From: Engraulis encrasicolus
Lineage: Eukaryota > Chordata > Actinopteri > Clupeiformes > Engraulidae
DNA length: 64,000 nt
Reading direction: 5' to 3'
Assembly (NCBI RefSeq): GCF_034702125.1
Contig: NC_085873.1
Span: forward strand, 46,045,925 to 46,109,924
Shown: piece after piece, positions 42,350-55,133 of the stretch
How positions within the stretch are numbered: position 1 is the first letter of the stretch
How the letters are laid out: each line of letters opens with the position of its first letter
Made by a program: the position numbers and the translations under genes
The notes under the pieces: generated by a model
Databases searched by the model: none
Told to the model about the DNA's origin: nothing
What the model saw: the letters and a program-made list of their open reading frames with translations, nothing else

Positions 42350-43736
42350 GGGCCCCTGTTAGTGCTTTTGGGCCCCCTTAAGGGCCCTTGTCAGTGCTTG
42401 GGCCCTTAGAATCTGTAACACCTTTCCCCCCCTAGCGGCACCCATGACTGTAGGTAAGCAATTTTTGTAACCAGATCTGGGTCATTCCACGTCAATTCAA
42501 CAGGAGCCCGTGCACTTAGGTCTCAAAAAAATCTGACAAATGCCCAAATGTTAATGTACCCATGGTACTTAAGAGAAACACTGTAAATTTATTTGAATGT
42601 AATATGTATACTTTCCATGTTACAAGCCATATTCTTCTGGGACAGGGAGGTGCCCATTTTTGTTCACATTCTTTTTTTTTTTGTCAAAGTTCACAAGCTG
42701 AAGAACTAAACCATGTAGAAGCTCAAATTTTGCATGCTGGTGCATACAGTAAATAGAAATAGTTTGTTGCAAATCTGTCAGTTCTTGTCTGGATGATCCT
42801 GCATCGTCATAGCATTCCCTCAAAGATGATAAACATTTTATTGTAGTTTTGACTGTGCTCTGTTTAGGACTTCAGAAGACATATTTGACCCAACATAGGT
42901 TCTTTTTTCCCTTGTAGAGATAAGTCATACACTCATAAACTCATACACTCATCAAAACAAATACATAGAAAGGAAACTCTATCAGTGTTTGAACAGAAGA
43001 GACCGTACAAGTATGAAAATCATTTTGAGTATCCATTTTCAAGAGCACCAGAACAGCTTGTGGGATTGGTCCACAGAATTTTTAAATATTATTTTTCTTT
43101 ATTCTGCATGACTTATTTTTTAAAAATGGCCAATTCGACTTGTCTTAATGTGACATTTTCTTTTATAATTTAACCTCGTGTATATAAGAGAGTTTAATAG
43201 ATGCATGTCCAAGCATTTAAAATGTGTCAAGTACATTTTGCTTTTCTTTTTACTGAGTTTTATAGATTACAAAAAAGCAGAGCATCACAGTGATGAAGCA
43301 TGAAGTATTGTTTAACTGCTAGTTATTTGGTTTGTGCTTTTGTCCATCTCTAATGACTACAATGATATTCTATTACATTAAAATATTCTGTGCAAGAATT
43401 CTGTAAAATTCTTTTTTCCTAATCCTGAGATAAATCAACATCTGTCAGTGTGGAAAAATATATTGACATCAAGATTTATTTCAAGGACTATATTAATTGA
43501 ACAGTTTGTAAAAAAATAACATTGTTGGTGGGTGTTACATTGTAGCCTGATTATCATCGTTGTGTTGCGTCACTAGGAGGGCGCGGCCTGGCTAGTTTAC
43601 ATTGTGCTTACATTTTTTATTTTTATTTTTTTTTTTTACATTTTTCTTGTAACTTTCTGTTTCATAAAAAGTAATCTGTTGAATCAATGCCCAAGTAGTC
43701 TAGGCAGGATTTTCTGAAAAGGTGCTTATTTAAGGT
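42350..43736. other. 3' flank of gene B; repeats but no gene
   Basis: GGGCCCCCTTAAGGGCCC occurs twice at 42338-42400, and GGGTCATTCCACGTCAATTC begins a dispersed-repeat-like stretch at 42480. The rest is AT-rich and unassigned. Confidence 0.4.
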
Positions 43737-44760
43737 CCTGAAGGCAAATCATGTTAATTTTCGGCATACAACTGATTTAGGGGTATTCAAGGGTGCTGAA
43801 TCCAAATCTGCCGTATGCCGGACGCAAAAATGTACCGAAATGCCTCAAAACGGGCAAAATCCAATATGGCCGCCGCCACCCTGTTAAAATCCTGCAATCA
43901 CTTTTCTTTTGGACTAAATAAGGTATGAATTTGAAAATAGCACTTATTTTTATGTTTTCAGACATGGGGAAAGCCATTATGTCATCAGATTTAAGCTCAG
44001 ATTGGAGGAAAATGCTTTTGTCATTGGCTGGCAGCCATTTTAAAAGCAGAGAGCCTCATATTGTCAACGATTTTTAACATTCTTACTAATCTTTCAAGAT
44101 CCACAGAAAAAAAGGCTCTTTGTTTCTGTGAACACAAATACTACAGAAAACTGCACTGAACTGTCTACTTTCACCTGAAAAAAGAAGTTTGTGTCTACCT
44201 TTTTCCATTTTTTAGTTATGGGCAGTAGAACATGGGATGACACCACAAAATACTGCACTTCTCACTGCCCATATTTTTGCTTTAAGGACATATTGTCTTT
44301 GATAGTGTTCATGTTTGATATACAACATTTTCAGGGGGGTTGAAGGGTGCTTAATGCCTTTAGTTCCCATAGTACATCAAAATGAAGGAATCCAATATGG
44401 CCGCCGTCACCAGTCTACGGTGTACATTTCTTTGATTACACAAGGTAAACTCTTAAGTAGGCCTACATTATGTAGCATCAGGTTTTCATACAAGGAGAAT
44501 TAATTTCCATACTTAGATTTAAGATAGATATCAAAGGAAATTATTTCAGTGTAGACTGAATTCATGTTTGCAACAGGAGGTTATCTTTTCCATAAATTGT
44601 ATTTGCATTTGTATTTAAATCTCTCCCTATTTCAATTACACTTTTAATGCATTATACCATGAAAAATGTTCCCACCTCAAACCACCACACAATGTTTCCA
44701 CACCTCTTCACCCATAAAAAATAAATGACCACCAGAGTCTGAAATCGAATATTTTCTAAT

Positions 44761-44863
<103 letters not shown>

Positions 44864-45159
44864 ATATACACACAAAGGACATACTCAGGCTGGTATTGCA
44901 CATCAGTCATCCAAAGTTATTGCTTAGATTGTCTTGCTTAATGTACATATTTCAGCTGAGATGGCCACTCTGTGACAATTATAACCATTAATTACAAGGC
45001 TGGCCTTTGTTCTGTAGTACGGCAAGAATTCAGCTCAACACATTGCACTGTATCAATTATTTCACAACAACCGGAGGATGGAAGGAGATCAGGGGAACAA
45101 GAGATTGTAATGAACAGTCAGACAGTCCATGTGTGTGAAATGTGGTTTTAGTCTTTGGT

Positions 45160-45660
45160 CCTTACTTTGATGATACATCTGTAGTGCCAATGATACATCT
45201 GTAGAGACCCAAGAACTCAGAACCAGGATAATGTCCAAGACAATGTTTTAGCTCTGTGACAGTGGGAAGTTCAGAGAGGGCTAGGTCTATTCTCGCTATA
45301 GGTGTGCCTCCTGAAGGCAGCAATGATCTCTTTGGTTTTCTTTTCATTCAGAGCTAGAGAAATTTGTCTCGGTCTCTGTACACCAGGCTGCCACCTTCAC
45401 TCCCTTTTGCTGGCCATACTGCAGTCATGGATGGATAGACTAGATGGGGGCTCAGCATGCAGCCATGTGGGGATCCAGCCCTGCTGAACAGGGGAGCATG
45501 AGGAAAAGAGAGCCTGTCCGTTATCTTCTGTTGGTAGAATTGTGCAAGTATATACTTTAAATCGGCCTTGTTAAAATATACTGGAATGTACATCTGCAGT
45601 GTATCAATAACGGTGCTCAACTGGAGAGAGAGAGCCAATGGCAGGCAGAAGAGCAAGTGG
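45160..45660 (-). pseudogene. Decayed non-LTR reverse transcriptase fragment
   Basis: On the - strand, one frame has AGSPHGCMLSPHLVYPSM, which resembles the SPQGCVLSPLLYSLY box of Rex1-type RTs, and another frame 70 bases on has LNEKKTKEIIAAFRRH, which resembles the following KTKELIVDFRR box. The order and spacing fit, but the YADD box between them is lost and frames shift. Confidence 0.45.
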
Positions 45661-46130
45661 TAGTTTTAAGGTGCCTAGGCACAGAAATGGGCACTTCCCT
45701 GTCTTTCTCACAGCACATGAACACAATACTCAAAAATTGACTGCTAATTAACCCATTTTGTCCTACGCCCTTTTTGGGAAAGGGTGCCCTCTTCCCATTA
45801 AATCCGCAATGTCTCAGCCTCTGAAGCACATACAAACATGAAATGAGTTACATTTAAAAGCCAATACCCTCCCCTTGCATTGTAATGTGTTCATTCAGCT
45901 CTAACATACCCACATAGTTAATAAAACAGCTAAAATCTCAAGATCCTGAAAAACCTATATGTGTTTCCAGGACACAATGGGTTAAGTTATACGAGGAGGA
46001 GGTATCAAAAATCAGAATGTCCTTGCTGACTTGGAATGTCCTTTTTTGAATATTGTGTTCATGTGCTGTGAGAAAGACAGGAGGGTGCCCATTTCTATTA
46101 ACCTTGCGCACCATCCTACGTATTTCCGAG
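45660..46130. repeat. Inverted repeat with GGGCAC...TGTGAGAAAGAC ends
   Basis: GGGCACTTCCCTGTCTTTCT at 45689 is matched by the complement at 46062-46100, with CATGAACACAATA inside both. Between lies a stretch (CTGAAGCACATAC, TTCATTCAGCTCTAACATAC) that also occurs at 54020-54110 in the hAT-like element. This is probably another MITE. Confidence 0.5.
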
Positions 46131-46429
46131 ACTTGACTCCACACTACTTCTGATACCAGTTTATAGGCCTATATATACCAAATATATATGCACATACAGT
46201 CACCCTCCTCTACTCTAACCAAAATTGTTTACTTGGTATACTAAGTTAACCTATTCCTAATCACCCCTCCTTGAGTTGCTGAATTGCAGCAACTGCTTGA
46301 CTCCATGTACTCCATGCCACTTCTTGCAGATGCAGTGTTGGATGAGGCAAGCACAAGTTGTGATGTCTTTGTGTGCCTTGAGAATACATGAGTTCTAAAT
46401 TTTGTTTATAACCGCGAACCTAGCCGCGC

Positions 46430-46556
46430 ACAACTCAGCCTCTGATTGTTGGAAACCGCTGTCTGTCAAAAAAAAAATTAGCTCACATGGTTGGCTGCCA
46501 GTGTCTTGCCCCTCTTCATAACATTGTGTTAATAAACAATGAGAACCCATGTATAA
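46430..46556 (-). repeat. Dispersed repeat, inverted copy at 50373-50513
   Basis: ATGGGTTCTCATTGTTTATT (complement) and GAGGGGCAAGACACTGGCAG (complement) match 50389-50450 on the + strand. It has no protein meaning; the shared 'VGCQCLAP' reading is incidental. Confidence 0.6.
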
Positions 46557-48418
46557 GTGGCAGATACAGGAGCAGTGGGACTAAAGCCCTGTTCAATACC
46601 ACCCACTTCGGTGACTGGCAGGAGGATAGGAAGGGATATGTGGGCCTGACTCAATATAGAGATTTGATAATGTGGGGCATTTTATGTAACCATGTGACAT
46701 CTGAATTAGATAGGACTGATCATTGCAAAACGCCATACTTTGCTTTGCTTTTGTTGCATTTGCAGCCAAAGTGCCATGCAGTGCATGATATTGTGTGTCC
46801 TGCCAAATCACTGGAGAGGAGGAGGTTGATAGGCCTAATGGTTGGGAATGAGTTAACATATATCAAGTAAATTCCTCACAATAACATAAACTGTTTTGAT
46901 CCACGTTTCACCTTTCCACCATTCAAAGATATAATGTAAACACCGCAATAAAATCGGCAAACAATGAATTCCTAATGCACAAAATGTAGATGTGCATATT
47001 ATATTTAGGCACATTCAGACTTATGTGTGTAAATTCGTCTCATAATGGATGGATAATGGGTGGATTGAGGTGGACATATTGCATCATGTTATAATAAGCA
47101 TTAAAATAAAAGTGGAAGTAGAGAAAACTTTTTCATTCAAAAGAACAGCTTATTGACATGAAAGTCAACTGTCACTTGTAAACATGAATTCAACCTATGA
47201 AATCATGTCCTTTGATTATAATCTTTAATCTGAGTATGGAGATGAATTCTCCATGTATGACAACCTATAGCTACAATGTAATTAAGAGTCCACCTTGTCT
47301 GGTGATGGCATCCATATTCGATTAATTCATTTTGAGGTAGGCCTATTAAAGAGGTTTTGAGCCTAATACACAGCATATTTGAATATTTGAATTAAGCACC
47401 CTTCAAAACCCCTGAAAATGCTGCATATCAAACATGAACACTATCAAAGACACTTTGTCCTTAAAGCACAAATGTGGGTTGAGACAAGTGCAGTATTTTG
47501 GGGTCAAAAAATATTGTTTTTTTTTGGTGTCACTGTATGTTCCTGTTGCAATCATGAATTCAGACTACACTGAAATAATTTCCTTTGATATCTATCTTAA
47601 ATCTGAGTATGGAAATTAATTCTCCCTGTATGAAAACCTAATGCTACATAATGTACTTAAGAGTTTACCTTGTGTAATCAAAGAAACATACACTGTAGAC
47701 TGGTGACGGCGGCCATATTGGATTCCTTCATTTTGATGTACTATGGGAATATACATTTATTTATACATCATATTTGCATTAAGCACCCTTCAAACGCCCT
47801 GAAAATGTTGCACATCAAACATGAACACTATCAAAGACAATATGTCCTTAAAGCAAATATATGGGCAGAGAGAAGTGCAGTATTTTGGGGTCAAAAATCA
47901 GTGTTTTTTTGTGGTGTCATCCCATGTTCTACTGCCCATAACTAAAGAATGGAAAAAGGTAGACACAAACTTCTTTTTTCAGGTGAAAGTAGACAGTTCA
48001 GTGTAGTTTTCTGTAGTATTTGTGTTCACAGAGACAAAGAGCATTTTTTCTGTGAATCTTGAAAGATTAGTAAAAATGTTAAAAATCGCTGACAATATGA
48101 GGCTCTCTGCTTTTAAAATGGCTGCCAGCCAATGACATAAGCATTTTCTTCCAATCTGAGCTTAAATCTGATGACATAATGGCTTTCCCCATGTCTGAAA
48201 ACATAAAAATAAGTGCTATTTTCAAATTCATACCTTATTTAGTCCAAAAGAAAAGTGATTGCAGGATTTTAACACGGTGGTGGCAGCCATATTGGATTTT
48301 GCCCGTTTGAGGCATTTCGGTACATTTTTGCGTCCGGCATACGGCAGATTTGGATTCAGCACCCTTGAATACCTCTAAATCAGTTGTATGCCGAAAATTA
48401 ACATGATTTGCCTTCAGG

Positions 48419-49578
48419 TGTCAACTTTTTGGAAAAATGACCCTGACTAAAGCATAAATAAAGGCAGAAATGTCTTTTTAAATATAATTTTACAGGGATC
48501 ACACATTACAGATACGTATTAGCCAATGTTCAACTATGTATCTTGTACTTTGCTATGTACAGTATACTGTATCTTACATTTAAATAAAATCAATAAACTC
48601 CTCCTGTTTGTATTGCTGAGTCACATTTGTTGAGGTAGGCCTACTGTACGAAACAATACTATTGCTTTAAAATAAGAGAAAGACCTGTGTCAACTACAAA
48701 GTAAATCCAAATGCAGTGTGCATACTTTGGCTACTGCGTTGTAGTAAAATCTATAGGCAAATTTTAAGTTTAGCCAAGCCTATATACAGTAACTTGTTTG
48801 TACAATAACACTATCATAGATAAAAGTGTGGCTCATTACAGGGCTAGAGTCCAAGACCAGGTACAGGTAGTCCCCTTTGCTCTAAGGAAGATGCTATACC
48901 ACTTGCAGAAAATGGATCTAATAATATTTGCACATTTCATATATAGGCCTAGACAATAAACGGAGAGTTGATATTCTATTAATTTTATTTCTGTATTTAC
49001 AACCCTGTGGAGATTCAAATTACACAGTGTAACAGTCCGTGTAAAATTTTGCAGATGGCTAGTGTAAAGGCAGAAATACACCAAGCGCGATTTGAGCGAT
49101 TTGTATTGAGTCACTTGCGGGAGAAGAGACAAAAGCCATTCAGGCAACTATAGGCGATTTGAGCGACTTGAGAAGTTGGACTTTAGCGAATATTATGCAA
49201 ATTAGCTATGCTGCGGTTTGGCAACAACCACCACAGTCATGTTGGAATGTTTACATTCTGCTTTAAACTGACGTACTCTGTCACTTCTATCGCTCATATT
49301 TCTCTTGCTGCACAGTCCAGCAGCTTAATCTTGTCGCCGCCTGTGTATTCGCCCGGGAATTTCAACTCTACAGCAAGCTACCAGCCCACTCTGCTCCAGG
49401 TATCAGCGGTGTTCAATGCTCTTTCAGAGTCCAGTGTTGATCTCTACAAAATATTGAGTAGAATTAACTTTACACTGACCAAAGAGTGAAATTTACACTA
49501 TTTTTCAGTGAAAATAAAATGTTAGCTGAAATGGAGTTTGTTTTATCTTATTTGTTTTTTTAGTGTAACATGTAACAT
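48419..49578. other. No gene; one MITE end
   Basis: GCAGAAATACACCAAGCGCG at 49073 resembles the end of the MITE at 13522, followed by AGCGA/GAGCGATTTG phrases. I see no matching second end. The rest is unassigned. Confidence 0.35.
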
Positions 49579-49858
49579 CAGGGCCGTAACCAGACATTTT
49601 CAAATACTGAGGTCAAATACGGAAGCTGTACTACATACTGTACTGCATACTGTACATTCAGAATGCTTCAAACACTTCAGTCAAACTCTTAAGTTTGTTT
49701 TCAATAATCGCTGCCTTGAGGATAAAGGGGGGTGGCGTATACAGACTGAATTTACCATTGACCATATATCGATTTTCATCATAGATACATTTGACATTAC
49801 TGAAAAAAAAAATGCAGAGGACATGACCTTTGTGTCCTCAATGGTAGTTACGGCCGTG
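49579..49858. mobile_element. hAT-like MITE, 280 bp, perfect 8-bp target duplication
   Basis: The left end CAGGGCCGTAACCAGACATT and the right end (on the - strand CACGGCCGTAACTACCATTG) are inverted repeats. TGTAACAT flanks both sides exactly (49571-49578 and 49859-49866). There is no coding capacity. Confidence 0.8.
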
Positions 49859-49866
49859 TGTAACAT

Positions 49867-50879
49867 GGCTTTAATTCCTCTCCAGTTAGGCTTAGAGGTC
49901 TTTGCGTTTATCCTTACTGACACACACTTCTGTTTCATTGGCCTTGTGCAACTTTTTTTAAAGAAATCATTGCATCCATTTACATTTTAAGACCCCATTC
50001 CTATATATTGAAGGCCTATAAAACATGACATGCATTTAATCTCAATAGTTAGGCCTAAATGTCGAGTTGAATGATGTCATTTAGCATGGTCCTCCAAAAC
50101 TCAGACAGCAGATGATTATGTTTCATTTTTTTTAGAAAATGAAATGAACAACAAATTTATGTTGTTCATCCTGTGGTAAATTAGGGTACATTTGCTCCTC
50201 TGTTTGGTTGTCCTTTTCATTTGGTTGTGGTTCCGACCACCCTCATCTGTGAGACTGATGATAGAAGACTTCTCCCTGGTGGCCTCCATTAACGTGATCC
50301 TAATTAGGCCTATACACTTGACAGGTTACATGTTCCAAAACTACCAGGAGTCCTTTACTATCCTCATAATGCTTATTCACTATGCATGGGTTCTGAATGT
50401 TTGTAAATACGATGTTATGAGGAGGGGCAAGACACTGGCAGCCAACCACATGCGCTATTTCTTTGACCGACCGCGGTTTGCAACAATCAGAGATTGAGTT
50501 GTGCGCAGATAGTTTCGCGCAGTCAGGTTGTATATGATGGTTAACTATAAAATGGTGAGTCAAGTAGAAACACCTAAAATAAAACAATGGTTGGCTTAAC
50601 TACACATAAATGTAGCCTGACAATCCTGAGGCAGCCAGTGGTTGGGATATTTGTATTGGCACCTCACTGAGTGGGTGTAGCCTACCTAGTGCACAATTAA
50701 ATAGAGTTGAAGAGTTGCAGCAAGAAGAGTGCAGATAGGTGTGCCCACCGAAGACCCAGCTGCTTTCATCTTCCTAATGCTGAAAAATGAGAAAAGGTCG
50801 CACCATGCATAGGCTTTTTTTTATTATTACACATTTATTGTTGTTTTTTGTAAAAAAAAAAAAACAAACAAAAAAAACC
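49867..50879. other. No gene; contains a dispersed-repeat copy
   Basis: 50373-50513 is the counterpart of 46430-46556. A 101-codon open frame at 50192-50497 shows no domain. The remainder is AT-rich. Confidence 0.35.
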
Positions 50880-51162
50880 GGTTACAGTTTATTTTAGGGA
50901 TACGTCTATTAGTACTAATACATACAATGTTAATGCCTGCATAAGTAACTTGTAAGGCATGTACTAAGCAAACGCTAAGGCCTACTACGTCCTTACTAAG
51001 GTTAAATTGGTAATAAATCCCTTATTGTGCATGAACAAGACATTTGCGAATACATGCCTAACAAATGTTTGACTTTGCTTTGTACATGCCTTACAAGTTA
51101 CTTATACAGGCACATTGTATGTATTAGTGCTAATAGATGTATCCCTAAAATAAAGTGTTACC
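50880..51162. mobile_element. Short GGTTACAG/GGTAACAC MITE
   Basis: Ends GGTTACAGTTTATTTTAGGG and (complement) GGTAACACTTTATTTTAGGG enclose only the arms of the element at 13089-14821, so this is an internal-deletion derivative. The flanks are A-rich, which blurs the target duplication. Confidence 0.75.
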
Positions 51163-51359
51163 AAAAAAAACCTATGCATGGTGCGACCTTTCTTCATTTT
51201 TCACTTTTGCAATAATTATTTTGGTCAGCACTCTCAAAAGAAGAAAAACTTGTTGAGTGAAGCCTGCTCCAACCTGTATGATTTTCCTAATGCTACCACC
51301 CCAACAGGCCACAGCATACAGCACACTGGCCATCAAAATGGGATCGGAATTAATTTGTA

Positions 51360-51495
51360 AAAAATATCTGCATACAACCAAGGCATAAGAGACGAGCTGC
51401 AAAGGTATAAACAGGATGTCATCCACTACAACTGATAATAATGTAATAATCACATTGGCCCCTAGAGGGCAGCAAAGCAGAACAAATAGCTCTGG
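51360..51495. repeat. Dispersed repeat, second copy of 16270-16400
   Basis: ACCAAGGCATAAGAGACG, AAACAGGATGTCATCCAC and AGAGGGCAGCAAAGCAGAAC match the sequence left of the N gap. Confidence 0.65.
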
Positions 51496-51800
51496 CAGAC
51501 TGTCCATTTAAGCGACACCTTATAAAGGTTGTCTAGTTTGTTGAACATTCATTCAAACAGCATAGTGACCGCACAAATACATATACAGGAACAATCTTCC
51601 TAGCGTTATGTGTCATTGTGAGCTCCCAGTGGTCACACCACTGATCTGTTCGTCTGTGGGTCACACACTTACAAGAGCAGACCAAGAGAATGTTTGGCTT
51701 GGTCACTATGGCAACATGACAGTGCTTCAAAATTCTGGGCATCAGCTGATGAAACATTCATCTGGAACAGAGGACGACAATCTGGTACAGGAAATTACTG

Positions 51801-51963
<163 letters not shown>

Positions 51964-52149
51964 ACACACTACACACACTCTTAAAGAGAGAGACAGAAGG
52001 GGAGTGGGTGTAGTTTAATGTGTTGGTCAATAGATTTAATGATTAGTACATTAGTATCCACTGTGAAATGGCAAATGGTAGTTCAAAAAGCATAGCTCAT
52101 GAGGGGAAATTACAGTCAGTAAATGACTCAATGGCTGAATTTAAGAAAG

Positions 52150-52182
<33 letters not shown>

Positions 52183-52429
52183 CCCTTGACTTATACAGTA
52201 TGGCAGTGCGACATGAGAACTGGTTTTTACTTCGATCATATTGTGATTGTGCATTGATCCAGGCCGCCAGGCTTGTACCTGCAACAGTCACAGAAACATC
52301 TGATGTGAGAGGCAGAAATATCAACACATCAGCTCAGAACTGTGCTCACCATTCAGTGTGTATTTTTTAATACACGTCAGCTAGTCATTGACGTTAGCTG
52401 ACACTAATCACTTACACTGTCTAAACCTC

Positions 52430-52775
52430 CTTCCCAATGAAGTTCACATCACCAGTACTATGTAGGCCTACTGTAATACAAACATTTTGCCATGCAGTCC
52501 AGACCCAGTCCACGACCTCAGCAAACTATGTGGGATTCTAGATCGGCTGGGTGCTATGTCCTGGTACAGTTCCATGAAGTCATGTGACCAGCTGTGTGGG
52601 ATTCTAACCGCTGGTTGCTAAGTGTCTTTGGAACGGTCACTGGGTCATGTGACCAACTGGAGTGGGATTCTGAGACTGGGATACTGGCAGTCCAGAATTC
52701 CACTGGGGGCAGTCGAGATTGTGTGTGTGTGCGCGTGCGCGTGCGTGCGTGCGTGCGTGCGTGTGTGTGTGTGCA
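52430..52775. repeat. Local direct repeats and TGCG microsatellite
   Basis: TGTGGGATTCTA or a close variant occurs at about 52530, 52592 and 52665, with CATGTGACCA near 52580 and 52645. A GTGTGCGCGTGCGTGCG tract ends the stretch. Confidence 0.5.
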
Positions 52776-52964
52776 CGACAGGCTCCCCTCTGTCTATCGC
52801 TGTCTGCATTCATCCTGTATCTCTTTTACTGTAGTTGGTCTCTCTGTAGATTACCTGTCTGTCTTCCTATTTTTTTCTTGCTATAAGTATGTCTGTGGGC
52901 TGTTGTTGGGCTGTGGGCTGTTGTTGGTCTCTAGAAGGTAGAGAATGCGCGCACATCAGTGGTT

Positions 52965-53110
52965 AAGGTGCTGGACAAAATAAAGTAACTGAAATAAATG
53001 ATAGAAGTCCGCAACACTGTTAATGCTCCCAGTGATTTATTTGCACGACGTTTCGGACCTTTGTCCTTTTTCAAGTGCAACAACGAATAGGTGTACAGGG
53101 TGTGGTTTAA
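52965..53110 (-). repeat. Penelope-like 3' end with hammerhead-like fold
   Basis: The stretch reads as the terminal part of a Penelope-type element on the - strand. Within it, 53041-53080 (complement) has stem I TTGCAC/GTGCAA, stem II GGAC/GTCC, GAAA, C and GTC in hammerhead order; the CTGATGA box is degraded to CTTGAAA. The GACGTTTCGGACC phrase is a familiar mark of such ends. Confidence 0.5.
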
Positions 53111-53514
53111 ATACCTGTGAGGGGTGGGGGTAGGGGGATCGGGGGGCTGTAGGGGAGTGGGTGTCTCATTAAAAGTGAAGGGTAGGGCCTATATACACAG
53201 TGTGTACCAGAGGGCACCTTTCCCAAATACTTATTTACAATATATACACTTCATAATTTCAGAGGTTGTAGACATAGCTCTTCATAAGTCAGTTTTCAAA
53301 AAGAAAAAACATATTCTAATCATTATAATCTGACTTCACATCATAAACACATTATACAATATAGTAACCTATTAGAATTATCACATCATACACATGCTCA
53401 GTAAAACGTTAGTCATGATTGTTTTTGGTCTCTCTCTTTGGGTGCCACGTGTGTCTTTCTGTTTCTACCCCCCCCCCCCCCCCTCCCCCACCCCCTCTCT
53501 CATTCTTTATATCT

Positions 53515-53852
53515 TTCACGGTTGTTGGTCTTTCTCTGTGGATTACCGGCCTGTCTTCACTGGCTCCTCATCAAGTCACGCATTACCTTCAAAGTCCTCC
53601 TTATAACCTTCAAGTCCCTCCATGGTCTGGCACCCCACTACCTCACAGACCTCCTTCACCCCTATGACCCCTCAAGATCCCTGCGGTCCTCTTCCAAGAG
53701 GGCTCAAGGCCACCAGTGACAGAGCCTTCCATGTTGCTGCTCCCATTCTTTGGAACAATCTGCCCGACCACATCCAGAATGCCCCTTCACTGGCCATGTT
53801 TAAGCAACACCTTAAGACACATCTCTTCCTGGAGGCTTATGGCTGCTAGTTC
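53515..53852 (+). pseudogene. L2-like LINE C-terminal fragment, 5' piece
   Basis: The reading shifts frame but gives LHWLLIKSRITFKVLLITFK, SLHGLAPHYLTDLL, SDRAFHVAAPILWNNLPDHI and KQHLKTHLFLEAYGC, the C-terminal block of L2-group ORF2, ending in TAG at about 53847-53849. It matches the C-terminus at 17764-18150 on the other strand. The 3' UTR is resumed at 60418 after an insertion. Confidence 0.8.
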
Positions 53853-55133
53853 CAGTGGCGTTTTTAGCCCAAAATTACCACAGGGGCCTGACAGGGGCCC
53901 ACATGTTTTGAGGGGGGCCCATGTACCTTATATTCTTCGACCATACTTTTGCCAAAATATCTGCCTTTTTCTAAACCCAGTATTGCCTAAAAAACCTGCA
54001 AAAACACATGCTTCAGCATCTGAAGCACATACTAAGCATGTAATTAATTGAATTAAAAGCTGCTTCATTTTGCATTATCACCCATTCATTCAGCTCTAAC
54101 ATACAAACTTTCTTCATTTACAAAAATGTTGAATTTCATGAGCCTAAAGCTACATCATGCAGCTCCTGGCACTACGGTCAATGATAGTATTTGGCACAGT
54201 ATTTGGCATCAATGGGTTAACCAATTTACCAATTTCATATTTAATCTAACTGTTAAATCACAATGAGCTGCATGCCTTGTTTGAAATGTGCTATACCAAT
54301 TATTATTATTATGGAAAAAATATAATGGCAAGAACATACAAACTAGGGATGGGCGGTTTTGAAAAAAAAAGTGTATCACAGTTTTCTTGATGACAATTGG
54401 ATCTGCAATTTTTTTAAAAATATATATATAAGTGGCGATTTTCCCCCAAACCTTTCTAACGAAAAGACTGAAATTAAATTTAAAAATGAGATAAAATCAT
54501 GAATTTAAATTAATCTCCATTTCTATTTGATCACTTTTTCATTTCAATAATATTTTTTTATAATTAACAGTTTATATTTCCCTATCCAACAAAGTCTCAA
54601 ATAAGAGAAAATGCAGCATTGCATAAAATAGCCTTAGATCTCCACCACGGGGCATTCAGTCCCAGTAGTAGATCTTTCAAGGAAGAAGGGTTAAATGATT
54701 ATAAGCAGCTGCTAATTTCTCTGGCAGCTATTTTGGGCTTTTTTTCCTAAGCCAGCCCAAAACAGCTTATTTCTCTTACACCTGGCAACACTAGTTGCTT
54801 ATTTCACGTTCTACACCTGGCAACACTGGTTCCTAGGTCCGGCGTCCTGTTGCCTGCGCTTGACTAGTAGCGACAGAACAGTGGGAACAGAAACGAAACA
54901 GACTGAAGACACGGAAAACAAACGGATTTACTGACATTGTGTGAATATTTCCTTTGAATTAAAGGCCAAATCCAACGTAGAAGGTATTTTGTCCGGTGGT
55001 TTATGTCATATGGCGATGCATTTCGCTCCTATTTTGCTCCCAAATCATTTCAAACAGCAATGTAGCAATGTTGTCGATCCATTGCATTTGTAAGCTAGGC
55101 TACGTTAGCCTATGACAAAACTCATAAGCAGCC

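Noticed and set aside
45160..45660. Working host gene on the - strand
   Set aside because: Short blocks resemble RT boxes in changing frames inside an inverted-repeat element, so it is a retroelement relic at most.
46487..46870. 127-codon frame starting MVGCQCLAP, shared in part with 50300-50587
   Set aside because: The similarity is a dispersed DNA repeat present in opposite orientations; reading frames differ in the rest.
50192..50497. Hydrophobic 101-codon frame resembling a membrane protein
   Set aside because: It overlaps the same dispersed repeat, lacks any family motif and has no splice or start context.
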